DNA of 16,773 bases. It comes from Desulfuromonadales bacterium. Lineage in GTDB: Bacteria > Desulfobacterota > Desulfuromonadia > Geobacterales > Pseudopelobacteraceae. Of the stretch, positions 6,287 to 12,893 are shown piece after piece. Each line of letters opens with the position of its first letter. The first letter of the stretch is position 1. The translations under genes were made by a program, and so were the position numbers. The notes below the pieces were generated by a model. It was not told the origin of the DNA. It made no database searches and saw only the letters and a program-made list of their open reading frames with translations. Location of the stretch: contig JAATGX010000194.1 in assembly GCA_015688915.1 (NCBI GenBank), positions 1-16,773 of the forward strand, in the 5' to 3' direction.

Positions 6287-6715
6287 TTATTCCACCTTGT
6301 CCAGGCTGAGCGCAAACGTCAGGGCCAGGCCGGCCAGCGGGTGGTTGCCGTCCAGCGTCACACTGTTTTCGTCCACGGCGGTCACGACCATGGTTCTGGT
6401 GGTTCCTCCCTTGAACTCGATGCTCAGTTTTTGACCAATGATAATCTCTTTCCCGGCGGGAAAGAGGTGACGGGCCACGTTGATGATGTTTTCCGGAAGT
6501 CGCGGGCCGTAGGCTTCTTCGGCGGCAAGCACGATATTCCTCACCTCTCCCGCCCGCATGCCGATAACGGCACGCTCCAGTGCGGGAAAGACCTGTTCCG
6601 AACCAATGGTGAAGGTCTGGGGGCCATGGTCGTCGGTGCTGTGGAAAATCCGGCCGTTATCCAGGGTGCCGATATACCTGATGGTGACGATGCTGCCGAT
6701 CTCTGCGCGTTTCAT
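6287..6715 (-). CDS. FKBP-type peptidyl-prolyl isomerase, SlyD-like
   Basis: The 142-residue protein starts with GSIVTIRYIGTLDNGRIFHST, the FKBP N-terminal strands. FPALERAVIGMRAGE follows, then an insert-in-flap region (AEEAYGPRLPENIINV to about GTTRTMVV) and DGNHPLAGLAL at the end, as in SlyD-type isomerases. The histidine-rich metal tail of Escherichia coli SlyD is absent. It would speed proline isomerisation and act as a chaperone in the cytoplasm. Azotobacter and Klebsiella nif clusters encode NifM, a parvulin-type isomerase needed for NifH maturation. This FKBP-type protein may fill a similar place here, which is inference from location. It has a GGAAGG ribosome site and 15 bp to the upstream gene, so the two are probably co-translated. 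Confidence 0.88.
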   Translation of the reverse strand: MKRAEIGSIVTIRYIGTLDNGRIFHSTDDHGPQTFTIGSEQVFPALERAVIGMRAGEVRNIVLAAEEAYGPRLPENIINVARHLFPAGKEIIIGQKLSIEFKGGTTRTMVVTAVDENSVTLDGNHPLAGLALTFALSLDKVE

Positions 6716-6730
6716 GGGGTGGTTCCTTCC

Positions 6731-7054
6731 TCAACCGTTGTTATCTGTCGGACAGCCGCAGGCCCCGCAAGTGCAGGTCCGCCATCCGCATTCCCGGCAG
6801 CCCGGGTTCATGGGATCGCGCCCGTCCACCGTTTTCCCGCAGACGGGACATTCGTAGCGGTAAAAGGCGAAACCGCAGTTGCGGCATACCAGCATGCGCT
6901 CGTCCCCATCCTTGGGGACGACATGAATGGAGCCGCAGATCAGGCAGATGGATGCCATCTCCGGTTTATTCCTGATGCCGTTCCGGTGTTTGCGGTAGTG
7001 GTCGAACAGTTTCTTCGCCGTATCCCTGTCCAGTGGTGCCGCTGTGGTAACCAT
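6731..7054 (-). CDS. small multi-CxxC zinc-ribbon/rubredoxin-like protein
   Basis: This 107-residue protein has an N-terminal helical part (about 1-35, LDRDTAKKLFDHYRKHRNG) followed by a cysteine-rich half. The pairs CLIC, CRNC, CPVC and CREC suggest two zinc ribbons, and the end reads CTCGACGC. The second ribbon resembles rubredoxin-like zinc domains (YRYECPVCGK). The start at 7054 follows CGGAGG at a good distance; longer in-frame starts would run back through the promoter and are rejected. It is the first gene of the operon with the FKBP isomerase and cowN, under a sigma-54-like promoter only about 16 nt upstream. Metal binding is likely from the cysteines; whether it is zinc or iron, and its partner, are unknown. 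Confidence 0.75.
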   Translation of the reverse strand: MVTTAAPLDRDTAKKLFDHYRKHRNGIRNKPEMASICLICGSIHVVPKDGDERMLVCRNCGFAFYRYECPVCGKTVDGRDPMNPGCRECGWRTCTCGACGCPTDNNG

Positions 7055-7080
7055 CAGTTCGCCTCCGATTGTCATGACAT

Positions 7081-7096
7081 TGCAACTTTGTTGCCG
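7081..7096 (-). promoter_or_regulatory. sigma-54-like promoter of the zinc-ribbon/FKBP/cowN operon
   Basis: On the minus strand CGGCAACAAAGTTGCA has GG and GC at the right spacing and a perfect TTGCA at -12. The -24 box departs from TGGCAC at its first and last base. The predicted start is near 7070, leaving a leader of about 16 nt with the GGAGG ribosome site and no terminator. Confidence 0.55.
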
Positions 7097-7116
7097 TCCG
7101 TGCAGCCGACGGCAAC
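7090..7116. repeat. 9-bp inverted repeat overlapping the cowN-operon promoter
   Basis: GTTGCCGTC-N9-GACGGCAAC is a perfect 9-bp inverted repeat. One arm overlaps the -24 element of the minus-strand promoter, and the whole lies about 230 bp upstream of the nifH -24 element. It may be a protein-binding site (operator for one promoter, enhancer for the other) or a hairpin; the sequence cannot decide. Confidence 0.6.
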
Positions 7117-7301
7117 CGCTGGCCCGGAAGCGCCGGCCAACGGGGCTGGAACGGCATTGGGGCATGCCGTGTGCCGCTGCGGATGCCCTGACCTTTCCCG
7201 GTCGGTCGGCAATAATGTCCAAAAAATAGGCAACTGCTCTCCGGTCCGGCAGTATCCGCTTCGCTGGAGTGATTTTTTCAAGCTGTTTTTTGAGGCAAAA
7301 A

Positions 7302-7340
7302 ATGTAATTACATGAATTAATTGGTACTATTTGGAACTAT
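7302..7340. promoter_or_regulatory. palindrome plus tandem repeat just upstream of the nifH promoter
   Basis: ATGTAATTACAT at 7302-7313 is a perfect 12-bp palindrome. TTGGTACTAT and TTGGAACTAT at 7321-7340 form a tandem 10-bp repeat with one mismatch, ending 6 bp before the -24 box. The block is A/T-rich, unlike the G/C-rich surroundings. Between 7117 and 7301 I see no gene; there is a GGCAT-N6-ATGCC inverted repeat near 7153-7168 and no certain regulator site. Confidence 0.45.
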
Positions 7341-7346
7341 TTTGTT

Positions 7347-7362
7347 TGGCACGGCAAATGCT
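7347..7362 (+). promoter_or_regulatory. sigma-54 promoter of nifHDK
   Basis: TGGCACGGCAAATGCT has a perfect -24 box and a GC at -12, and 15 of 16 bases match the nifEN promoter at 12793-12808. The start is predicted near 7373, giving a leader of about 140 nt before the nifH ATG. Confidence 0.85.
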
Positions 7363-7420
7363 AAAGAAACGACAACCGGCTGCACCGATGTAAATAGGAC
7401 GGCATCCATTACGAATACCC

Positions 7421-7434
7421 AGGCAAAGGCGCCT
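7421..7434 (+). promoter_or_regulatory. ANTAR-type antiterminator hairpin in the nifH leader
   Basis: AGGC-AAAGGC-GCCT is a 4-bp stem with hexaloop AAAGGC (A at 1, G at 4), the ANTAR target form. The loop and 3' arm are also the 5' arm of the terminator at 7425-7454, so the structures exclude each other. The loop is identical in the nifEN leader. Confidence 0.72.
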
Positions 7435-7460
7435 CGAATAAATGGGGCGCCTTTATATTT
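7425..7460 (+). terminator. leader terminator before nifH
   Basis: AAAGGCGCC (7425-7433) pairs perfectly with GGCGCCTTT (7446-7454), followed by ATATTTT. It lies about 50 nt after the predicted transcription start and 55 nt before the nifH ATG, so it works as an attenuator rather than as the end of a gene. Confidence 0.82.
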
Positions 7461-7481
7461 TGCCCCGGCTAAAAACCCACT

Positions 7482-7499
7482 GGCCACGGATTGGTGGCC
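7482..7499 (+). promoter_or_regulatory. hairpin directly before the nifH ribosome site
   Basis: GGCCAC and GTGGCC form a 6-bp stem around GGATTG, ending 1 nt before AAAGGAG (7501-7507). It may stabilise the processed nifH mRNA or tune translation. The loop does not fit the ANTAR rule because its first base is G. Confidence 0.5.
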
Positions 7500-7514
7500 G
7501 AAAGGAGCAACACA

Positions 7515-8381
7515 ATGAGACAGATCGCAATTTATGGCAAAGGCGGCATCGGCAAGTCAACCACAACCCAGAATACGGTGGCAGGCTTGGCCTCTATCGG
7601 CAAAAAGGTCATGATCATCGGTTGTGACCCCAAGGCCGACTCCACCCGCCTGATCCTGCATGCCAAGGCGCAGAATACGGTCATGGACCTGGTGCGCGAG
7701 CTCGGCACCGTTGAGGATCTGGAGCTGGATGATGTCATGAAGGTCGGTTACGGCAATGTCAAGTGCGTCGAGTCGGGTGGTCCCGAGCCGGGCGTCGGCT
7801 GTGCCGGTCGCGGCGTCATTACCGCCATCAACTTCCTGGAAGAAAACGGCGCCTACACCCCGGACCTGGACTTCGTATTCTATGACGTCCTCGGCGACGT
7901 TGTCTGCGGCGGGTTCGCCATGCCGATCCGCGAGGGCAAGGCCGAAGAGATCTACATCGTCTGCTCCGGCGAGATGATGGCCATGTACGCCGCCAACAAT
8001 ATTGCCAAAGGTATCCTTAAATACGCCTCGTCCGGCAAGGTTCGCCTGGGCGGACTGATCTGCAACTCCCGCAATACCGACCGGGAAGACGAACTGATCA
8101 TGGCCCTGGCCGCCAAGCTGGGCACCCAGATGATCCACTTCGTGCCCCGCGACAATCAGGTACAGCGCGCCGAACTCCGCCGCATGACGGTCATCGAGTA
8201 CTCTCCCGAACACAAGCAGGCCGAAGAGTACCGCACCCTGGCCAGAAAGATCTCCGAAAACACGATGCTGGTGGTGCCTACCCCGCTCGAGATGGAAGAG
8301 CTGGAAGATCTGCTGATGGAATTCGGCATCATGGAAGTTGAGGATGAAGCGATCGTCGGCGTGGCAGAGGCAGCAGCGTAA
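7515..8381 (+). CDS. nifH: nitrogenase iron protein (dinitrogenase reductase) NifH
   Basis: NifH is the homodimeric ATPase that feeds electrons to NifDK and also acts in FeMo-co and P-cluster maturation. The 288-residue protein has the P-loop GKGGIGKST (8-16), GCDPKADSTR (36-45), the shared 4Fe-4S ligands C96 (GVGCAGRG) and C131 (VVCGGFAMP), and R99, the arginine ADP-ribosylated by DraT in other bacteria. The ATG at 7515 follows AAAGGAG; an in-frame GTG at 7491 lies inside a leader hairpin and is rejected. It is the first gene of nifHDK, under a sigma-54 promoter and leader attenuator. A 128-bp gap containing a REP-type inverted pair separates it from nifD, which may set the excess of NifH over NifDK. 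Confidence 0.98.
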   Translation: MRQIAIYGKGGIGKSTTTQNTVAGLASIGKKVMIIGCDPKADSTRLILHAKAQNTVMDLVRELGTVEDLELDDVMKVGYGNVKCVESGGPEPGVGCAGRGVITAINFLEENGAYTPDLDFVFYDVLGDVVCGGFAMPIREGKAEEIYIVCSGEMMAMYAANNIAKGILKYASSGKVRLGGLICNSRNTDREDELIMALAAKLGTQMIHFVPRDNQVQRAELRRMTVIEYSPEHKQAEEYRTLARKISENTMLVVPTPLEMEELEDLLMEFGIMEVEDEAIVGVAEAAA

Positions 8382-8395
8382 AGGTAAAGGTTTCG

Positions 8396-8482
8396 TCCCC
8401 CTTCGAAAAAGGGGGATTCAGGGGGGTTTGCCGTTGATTTCAAAGATCAAATCCCCCCCAGCCCCCCTTTGCAAAGGGGGGA
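8396..8482. repeat. REP-type inverted pair between nifH and nifD
   Basis: Two G/C hairpins face each other. TCCCCCTT/AAGGGGGA lies at 8396-8416, and a perfect 20-base palindrome with CCCCCC/GGGGGG ends lies at 8462-8481. The parts between them (GGGGGATTCAGGGGGGTTTG against CAAATCCCCCCCAGCC) are also complementary, so the whole can fold as one long stem. This is the form of mobile REP doublets (REPINs). A second related copy lies between nifD and nifK. Confidence 0.85.
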
Positions 8483-8509
8483 GTCCTCTTACATAAAAGG
8501 ACTTTTCCC

Positions 8510-9955
8510 ATGTCAGACAAGATACGAAAAGTTGAAGGTATTACCAAGGAATCGACAGAGGCCTTGATCGCCGAGACCCTGGCGGCATATCCCGAAAAAG
8601 CAAGAAAGAAGCGTGCTCCCCATCTCGGCGCCAATGACCCGGCATCCGGTTCGGCCTGCGTCAAGTCCAACAAGAAGACCGTCCCCGGCGTCATGAGCGC
8701 CCGCGGTTGCGCCTATGCCGGCGCCAAAGGGGTGGTCTGGGGCCCGATCCGCGACATGGTCCACGTCTCCCATGGTCCGGTCGGCTGCGGCTGGTATTCC
8801 TGGGGTACACGCCGCAATATGATGAGCGGCATCACCGGGGTTACCAGCTTCCCGATGCAGTTCACCTCGGATTTCCAGGAAAAGGACATCGTGTACGGCG
8901 GCGACAAGAAGCTCAAGGTCCTGTTGGAAGAGGCCCATGACCTGTTTCCGCTGGCCAAGGGGATCTCGGTCCTTTCCGAATGTCCGGTCGGCCTGATCGG
9001 CGATGACATCAACTCGGTGGCCAAGACTTCCGCAAAGGAACTGGACATACCGATCATCCCCTGTAACTGCGAGGGGTTCCGCGGCGTTTCCCAGTCCCTG
9101 GGGCACCACATATCCAACGATACGATCCGCGACTACATCATCGGTACCCGCGAGTATGCCGAGCCGGAAAGCCCCTATGACATCGCCCTGATCGGCGAAT
9201 ACAACATCGGCGGCGACGCCTGGTCGACCAAGCCGCTCCTCGAAGAGTGCGGTTTCAACGTCAAGTCCGTCTGGACCGGCGACGGCGAACTGGAGAAGAT
9301 CGCCGCCACCCACAAGGTCAAGCTCAACGTCATCCACTGCTACCGCTCCATGAACTACATGTGCAAGGTCATGGAAGAGAAATACGGCACCCCCTGGGTC
9401 GAACTCAATTTCTTCGGTCCGACCAAGATTCGCAACAGCCTCAGGCAGCTCGCCGCGCTGTTCGATGACACCATCAAGGAGAAGGTGGAGGCGGTGATCG
9501 CCAAATACGACCCGATCATGCAGGCCGTCATCGACGAATACAAGCCACGGCTGGACGGCAAGAAGGTCATGCTGCTGGTGGGCGGTCTCCGGCCGCGCCA
9601 CACCATCGGCGCCTACGAAGACCTGGGCATGGACTGCGTCGGTTCCGGTTATGAGTTCGCCCACACCGACGACTACGACCGCACCGCCCCGGAGATGCCG
9701 GATGCCACCGTGGTCTACGACGACCCGTCCGAGTACGAGTTCGAGAAGTTTGCCGACGCCCTGAAGCCGGACCTGATCGGCAGCGGCATAAAGGAGAAAT
9801 ACGTCTTCCAGAAGATGGGCATTCCTTTCCGCCAGATGCACAGTTGGGACTATTCCGGTCCCTACCACGGCTACAAGGGATTCGAAGTGTTTGCCCGCGA
9901 TGTGGACATGGCAATCAATAGCCCGACATGGAAGCTGGTGAAGGCACCTTTCTAG
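8510..9955 (+). CDS. nifD: nitrogenase MoFe protein alpha chain NifD
   Basis: NifD carries FeMo-co and half of the P-cluster in the alpha2beta2 MoFe protein, where N2 is reduced. The 481-residue protein shows P-cluster cysteines C67 (ARGCAYAG), C93 (GPVGCGWYSWG) and C158 (SECPVGLIGDD). The FeMo-co ligands are C277 (HCYRSMNY) and H444 (MHSWDYSGPYHG). H199/H200 (GHHISN) covers the conserved active-site histidine, and GGLRPRHTIGAYEDLGM is typical of the Mo form. There is no extra insertion and no delta subunit gene nearby, which argues against the V or Fe-only enzymes. AAAGGA precedes the ATG. It is transcribed with nifH and nifK and flanked by REP-type pairs on both sides. Confidence 0.98.
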   Translation: MSDKIRKVEGITKESTEALIAETLAAYPEKARKKRAPHLGANDPASGSACVKSNKKTVPGVMSARGCAYAGAKGVVWGPIRDMVHVSHGPVGCGWYSWGTRRNMMSGITGVTSFPMQFTSDFQEKDIVYGGDKKLKVLLEEAHDLFPLAKGISVLSECPVGLIGDDINSVAKTSAKELDIPIIPCNCEGFRGVSQSLGHHISNDTIRDYIIGTREYAEPESPYDIALIGEYNIGGDAWSTKPLLEECGFNVKSVWTGDGELEKIAATHKVKLNVIHCYRSMNYMCKVMEEKYGTPWVELNFFGPTKIRNSLRQLAALFDDTIKEKVEAVIAKYDPIMQAVIDEYKPRLDGKKVMLLVGGLRPRHTIGAYEDLGMDCVGSGYEFAHTDDYDRTAPEMPDATVVYDDPSEYEFEKFADALKPDLIGSGIKEKYVFQKMGIPFRQMHSWDYSGPYHGYKGFEVFARDVDMAINSPTWKLVKAPF

Positions 9956-9973
9956 GTAGTACGGTTTTCCGTT

Positions 9974-10052
9974 CCCCCCTTTGACAAAGGGGGGCAGGGG
10001 GGATTTCGACACAAGAGCAAATCCCCCTAAATCCCCCTTTGTTAAAGGGGGA
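9974..10052. repeat. REP-type inverted pair between nifD and nifK
   Basis: CCCCCCTTT-GAC-AAAGGGGGG (9974-9994) and TCCCCCTTT-GTT-AAAGGGGGA (10032-10052) form two hairpins. GGGGGGATTT and AAATCCCCC between them can pair as well. It is related in sequence and layout to the nifH-nifD element but is not an exact copy, so the two are either separate insertions of one family or an old duplication. Confidence 0.85.
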
Positions 10053-10117
10053 CTTCAAGCGATTCACATTCCCGTACCGTGGACAGATTGGTCCCGGACG
10101 GCTCAAGGAGATAACTC

Positions 10118-11587
10118 ATGTCAAACCTGCTAGGACTTGAAGTCAAAACCATAGTCGAGACCCCGCCCGAGGAGATTGAACGGGTTCATAACTGGATCAA
10201 CACCGAAGAGTATAAAGAGAAGAACTTCGCCCGCCAGGCCCTGGTGATCAACCCGGCCCACGCCTGCCAGCCGCTGGGCGCACAGTTGGTGGCCCATGGT
10301 TTCGAGGGTACCCTGCCGTTCGTGCATGGTTCCCAGGGGTGTGCCTCCTATTACCGTTCGACCCTCAACCGTCATTTCCGCGAGCCGGCGCCGGCGGTAT
10401 CCGACGCCATGACCGAGGACGGCGCGGTGTTCGGCGGCCAGAACAACCTGCACGAGGGGCTGGAGAACGCCGTTGCCCTGTACAAGCCGAAGATGATCGC
10501 GGTCTTCACCTCCTGCATGCCCGAGGTTATCGGCGATGACCTGACCGCCTTCCTCAAGAACGCCAAACAGAAGGGTGTCGTGCCCAAGGATATGCCGATC
10601 CCCTATGCCAACACCCCCAGCTTCAACGGTACCCACATCCACGGTTATGACTCCATGCTCGTGTCGATCCTGCAGACCCTGACCGAGGGGAAACAGATCG
10701 AGGGGCGCTGCACCGGCAAGCTCAACCTCATCGCCGGCTGCGACTTCAATACCGGGGACTACCGCGAATACAAGCGCATCCTGGAGGCGTTCGGCGTCCC
10801 GCATACCATCCTGGGCGACATCTCCGACTCCTTTGATTCCCCCTGCGACGGCAGCTATCATCTCTATGCCGGCGGCACCAAGCTTGAGGATGCGGCAGAC
10901 TCGATCAACGGCAAGGCCACCATCGCCATCGGCCCCTATGCCACACCCAAGACCTTCGGCTGGATCAAGGATACCTATTCCGGCAAGCACGTGAGCCTGC
11001 CCATGCCCATGGGTATCGAAAAGACCGACGCCCTGCTCATGAAGATCGCCGAACTGTTCGGCAAGGAAGTGCCGGCCTCGCTGAAAAATGAGCGCGGCCG
11101 CGCGGTGGATGCGGTCACCGATTCACACCAGTACATCCACGGCAAGAAGTTTGCCGTGTACGGCGACCCGGATTACCTGATGGGGTATGTCTCCTTCCTG
11201 CTGGAGATGGGTGCCCGTCCGCACCACATCCTTTGCAGCCGCGGTTCCAAGAAGGCGGAGAAGGAGTTGCAGGCGCTGCTGGACACCTCCATGTACGGCA
11301 AGGGGTGCAAGATCTACATGAACAAGGACCTCTGGCATCTGCGCTCCCTGGTGGTGACCGATCCGGTCGATGCCATCATCGGCGACAGCCACGGCAAATT
11401 CGCCGCCCGGGACGCCGGCGTGCCCCTGTTCCGTTTCGGTTTCCCGGTCTTTGACCGGGTCAACAAGCATCGCTACCCGATCATCGGCTATCAGGGCGTC
11501 ATCAACATGGTGACCGAGATCTGCAACAAGTTCATCGATATCAAGGATGAGACGTGCGAGGATCGGTTCTTCGAACTGATGCGCTGA
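10118..11587 (+). CDS. nifK: nitrogenase MoFe protein beta chain NifK
   Basis: NifK pairs with NifD and holds the other half of each P-cluster. The 489-residue protein has P-cluster cysteines C50 (NPAHACQPLGA), C75 (GSQGCASYYR) and C133 (TSCMPEVIGDD), plus NTPSFNGTHIHGYDSM, GDPDYLMGYVSFLLEMG and FGFPVFDRVNKHRYPIIGYQG. It is shorter than the Azotobacter chain (about 520) at the N-terminus, as in many anaerobes. AAGGAG precedes the ATG at a normal distance. It is the last gene of nifHDK; a strong hairpin terminator lies about 60 bp after the stop. Confidence 0.98.
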   Translation: MSNLLGLEVKTIVETPPEEIERVHNWINTEEYKEKNFARQALVINPAHACQPLGAQLVAHGFEGTLPFVHGSQGCASYYRSTLNRHFREPAPAVSDAMTEDGAVFGGQNNLHEGLENAVALYKPKMIAVFTSCMPEVIGDDLTAFLKNAKQKGVVPKDMPIPYANTPSFNGTHIHGYDSMLVSILQTLTEGKQIEGRCTGKLNLIAGCDFNTGDYREYKRILEAFGVPHTILGDISDSFDSPCDGSYHLYAGGTKLEDAADSINGKATIAIGPYATPKTFGWIKDTYSGKHVSLPMPMGIEKTDALLMKIAELFGKEVPASLKNERGRAVDAVTDSHQYIHGKKFAVYGDPDYLMGYVSFLLEMGARPHHILCSRGSKKAEKELQALLDTSMYGKGCKIYMNKDLWHLRSLVVTDPVDAIIGDSHGKFAARDAGVPLFRFGFPVFDRVNKHRYPIIGYQGVINMVTEICNKFIDIKDETCEDRFFELMR

Positions 11588-11648
11588 TAGCCGCCGGCTC
11601 ATTGTCGCCACCGGCCTGACGAAAAATCCCGCGCGCAACGTTGGTGTT

Positions 11649-11696
11649 ACATGAAAAAAGGGCATTCCCGGAAATCGGGGGTGCCCTTTTTCATGT
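11649..11696. terminator. strong terminator after nifK
   Basis: ACATGAAAAAAGGGCA and TGCCCTTTTTCATGT form a stem of about 15 bp with one bulged A. A further CCCG/CGGG pairing lies inside the loop, and the 3' arm has a T-run. A/T tracts on both arms mean it could work in either direction. Confidence 0.88.
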
Positions 11697-11739
11697 GACA
11701 GCGCTGGCAAAGCCGGACAAGGATGATTATAGTATACGG

Positions 11740-12708
11740 ATGGAGCATGACCACGACATGAGCGGGGCGCATGACGAGGAGGGCTGGCAGGCGATTCTCC
11801 CACGCCAGGTCGTCGGTGAATGTTCCGCGCCTCTCACGGAGCGTCGCGCCCGGCTCTGGGCCCTGGTGCTGGATGCCCGCTCCGTCCCGTGCCGCCTGGA
11901 CGTCACCGAGGGGAGCTGGCGCGTGCTGACGCCCATGGATTCCCTTGCAACGGCCATCGATGAACTTCGGCACTTCGAAGAGGAGAACCGCAACTGGCCC
12001 CCGTCCCCGCCGCCTCCGCACCCCCTGGCGGAAAATACCCTGTCTACCCTCTCCGTGCTCATTTTGCTGGCAATTTTCCACAACATTATCCAACTCGATA
12101 ATTTTTCCCTGCCTATTTCGTACGCACCCGATTGGATCGACCTCGGCAACGCCCAGGCAGCCAAGATCCTGGATGGCCAATGGTGGCGCCTGGTCACCGC
12201 GCTCACCCTGCATGCCGATGACCTCCACCTGGTCAGCAACCTGGCCATTGGCGGGATCTTCATCCTGCTGCTCTGCCGGGAACTTGGTTCCGGCCTGGCC
12301 TGGACCCTGATGCTCGGCTCAGGCGTCCTCGGCAATCTGGCCAATGCCTGGGTGCAACTGCCCGGCCACAGCTCTGTAGGCGCCTCCACCCTGGTCTTCG
12401 GCGCGGTCGGTATCCTGGCCAGCCTCAGTGCGGTGCGTTACCGGCACCGCCCGCACCGGCGCCGGGCGCTTCCCGTTGCCGCGGCCCTGGCCCTGCTGGC
12501 GCTGCTGGGCACGGAGGGGAGGAATACGGACCTGGGCGCGCACCTGTTCGGTTTTGCCTTCGGGATCATCCTGGGGCTGATTGCGGAACCGGTGATAGGG
12601 AAATATGGCCCTCCGGGACCGGTTCTCAATGCCGTGCTGGTCCTGCTCTGCATCGGTGTGGTCGTGGTTGCCTGGTGTCTTGCGCTTATTGTGCATGCCC
12701 CTGCCTAA
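11740..12708 (+). CDS. rhomboid-family intramembrane serine protease
   Basis: The 322-residue protein has a soluble N-terminal part of about 100 residues, with an acidic/proline-rich stretch near 80-95. About six or seven hydrophobic segments follow (from about 101 to the end). Rhomboid marks are HADDLHLVSN (158-167, oxyanion His/Asn), S216 in GHSSVGASTLVFG, and H268 in DLGAHLFGF. The usual GxSG reads GAST here, so the residue after the serine differs, but the Ser-His pair is present. The frame stays open upstream to 11641, through the nifK terminator, so the start must be later: ATG 11740 is used, ATG 11758 is possible, and neither has a strong ribosome site. It lies between nifK and the nifEN promoter, and no link to nitrogen fixation is evident. 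Confidence 0.8.
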   Translation: MEHDHDMSGAHDEEGWQAILPRQVVGECSAPLTERRARLWALVLDARSVPCRLDVTEGSWRVLTPMDSLATAIDELRHFEEENRNWPPSPPPPHPLAENTLSTLSVLILLAIFHNIIQLDNFSLPISYAPDWIDLGNAQAAKILDGQWWRLVTALTLHADDLHLVSNLAIGGIFILLLCRELGSGLAWTLMLGSGVLGNLANAWVQLPGHSSVGASTLVFGAVGILASLSAVRYRHRPHRRRALPVAAALALLALLGTEGRNTDLGAHLFGFAFGIILGLIAEPVIGKYGPPGPVLNAVLVLLCIGVVVVAWCLALIVHAPA

Positions 12709-12792
12709 TTTGCGGGCATTGTCGTGGGCCCGGAAGGGGGTGCTTGGGTAAATAGTCATTATTATCGGTATGATAGAACCTGTTAGCAATGT

Positions 12793-12808
12793 TGGCACGC
12801 CAAATGCT
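12793..12808 (+). promoter_or_regulatory. sigma-54 promoter of the nifEN operon
   Basis: TGGCACGCCAAATGCT has a perfect -24 box and one difference from the nifH promoter. The start is predicted near 12819, so the leader to the nifEN ATG is about 117 nt. Confidence 0.85.
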
Positions 12809-12845
12809 CATAAGCTGACAGCAAACAGTTTTCGCGAATACACCC

Positions 12846-12859
12846 TGGCAAAGGCGCCA
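12846..12859 (+). promoter_or_regulatory. ANTAR-type antiterminator hairpin in the nifEN leader
   Basis: TGGC-AAAGGC-GCCA has the same hexaloop as the nifH leader, with a changed but still paired outer base pair (T-A instead of A-T). It overlaps the 5' arm of the hairpin at 12848-12887. A CGAATAC block precedes it, as before the nifH hairpin. Confidence 0.72.
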
Positions 12860-12887
12860 ACCATTTCAAACCATGGGGCGCCTTTGC
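12848..12887 (+). terminator. leader terminator-like hairpin before nifEN
   Basis: GCAAAGGCGCC (12848-12858) pairs perfectly (11 bp) with GGCGCCTTTGC (12877-12887). CCAT/ATGG extends the pairing inside the loop. The stem is strong, but AGTTACGG follows instead of a T-run, so it may pause polymerase or need a factor. Confidence 0.68.
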
Positions 12888-12893
12888 AGTTAC

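Noticed and set aside
5936..7315. Long plus-strand open frame of 459 codons
   Set aside because: It runs antisense through cowN, the FKBP isomerase and the zinc-ribbon gene, which have clear family motifs and ribosome sites. Its own translation has no recognisable domain.
7397..7407. GGA-CGGCA-TCC as the first ANTAR hairpin in the nifH leader
   Set aside because: The stem is only 3 bp and the loop is 5 nt. A hexaloop version needs a G-T closing pair and an A-C mismatch. No counterpart is found in the nifEN or nifB leaders.
8396..10052. CRISPR-like repeats in the nifH-D-K gaps
   Set aside because: There are only two related inverted pairs, 1.5 kb apart, with no regular spacers and no cas genes.
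8510..11587. Alternative (vanadium or iron-only) nitrogenase
   Set aside because: No vnfG/anfG delta gene; NifD residues and the presence of nifEN, nifV and nifB fit the molybdenum enzyme.
11641..11739. Upstream extension of the rhomboid gene
   Set aside because: The open frame passes through the strong nifK terminator hairpin and would need a TTG start without a ribosome site.
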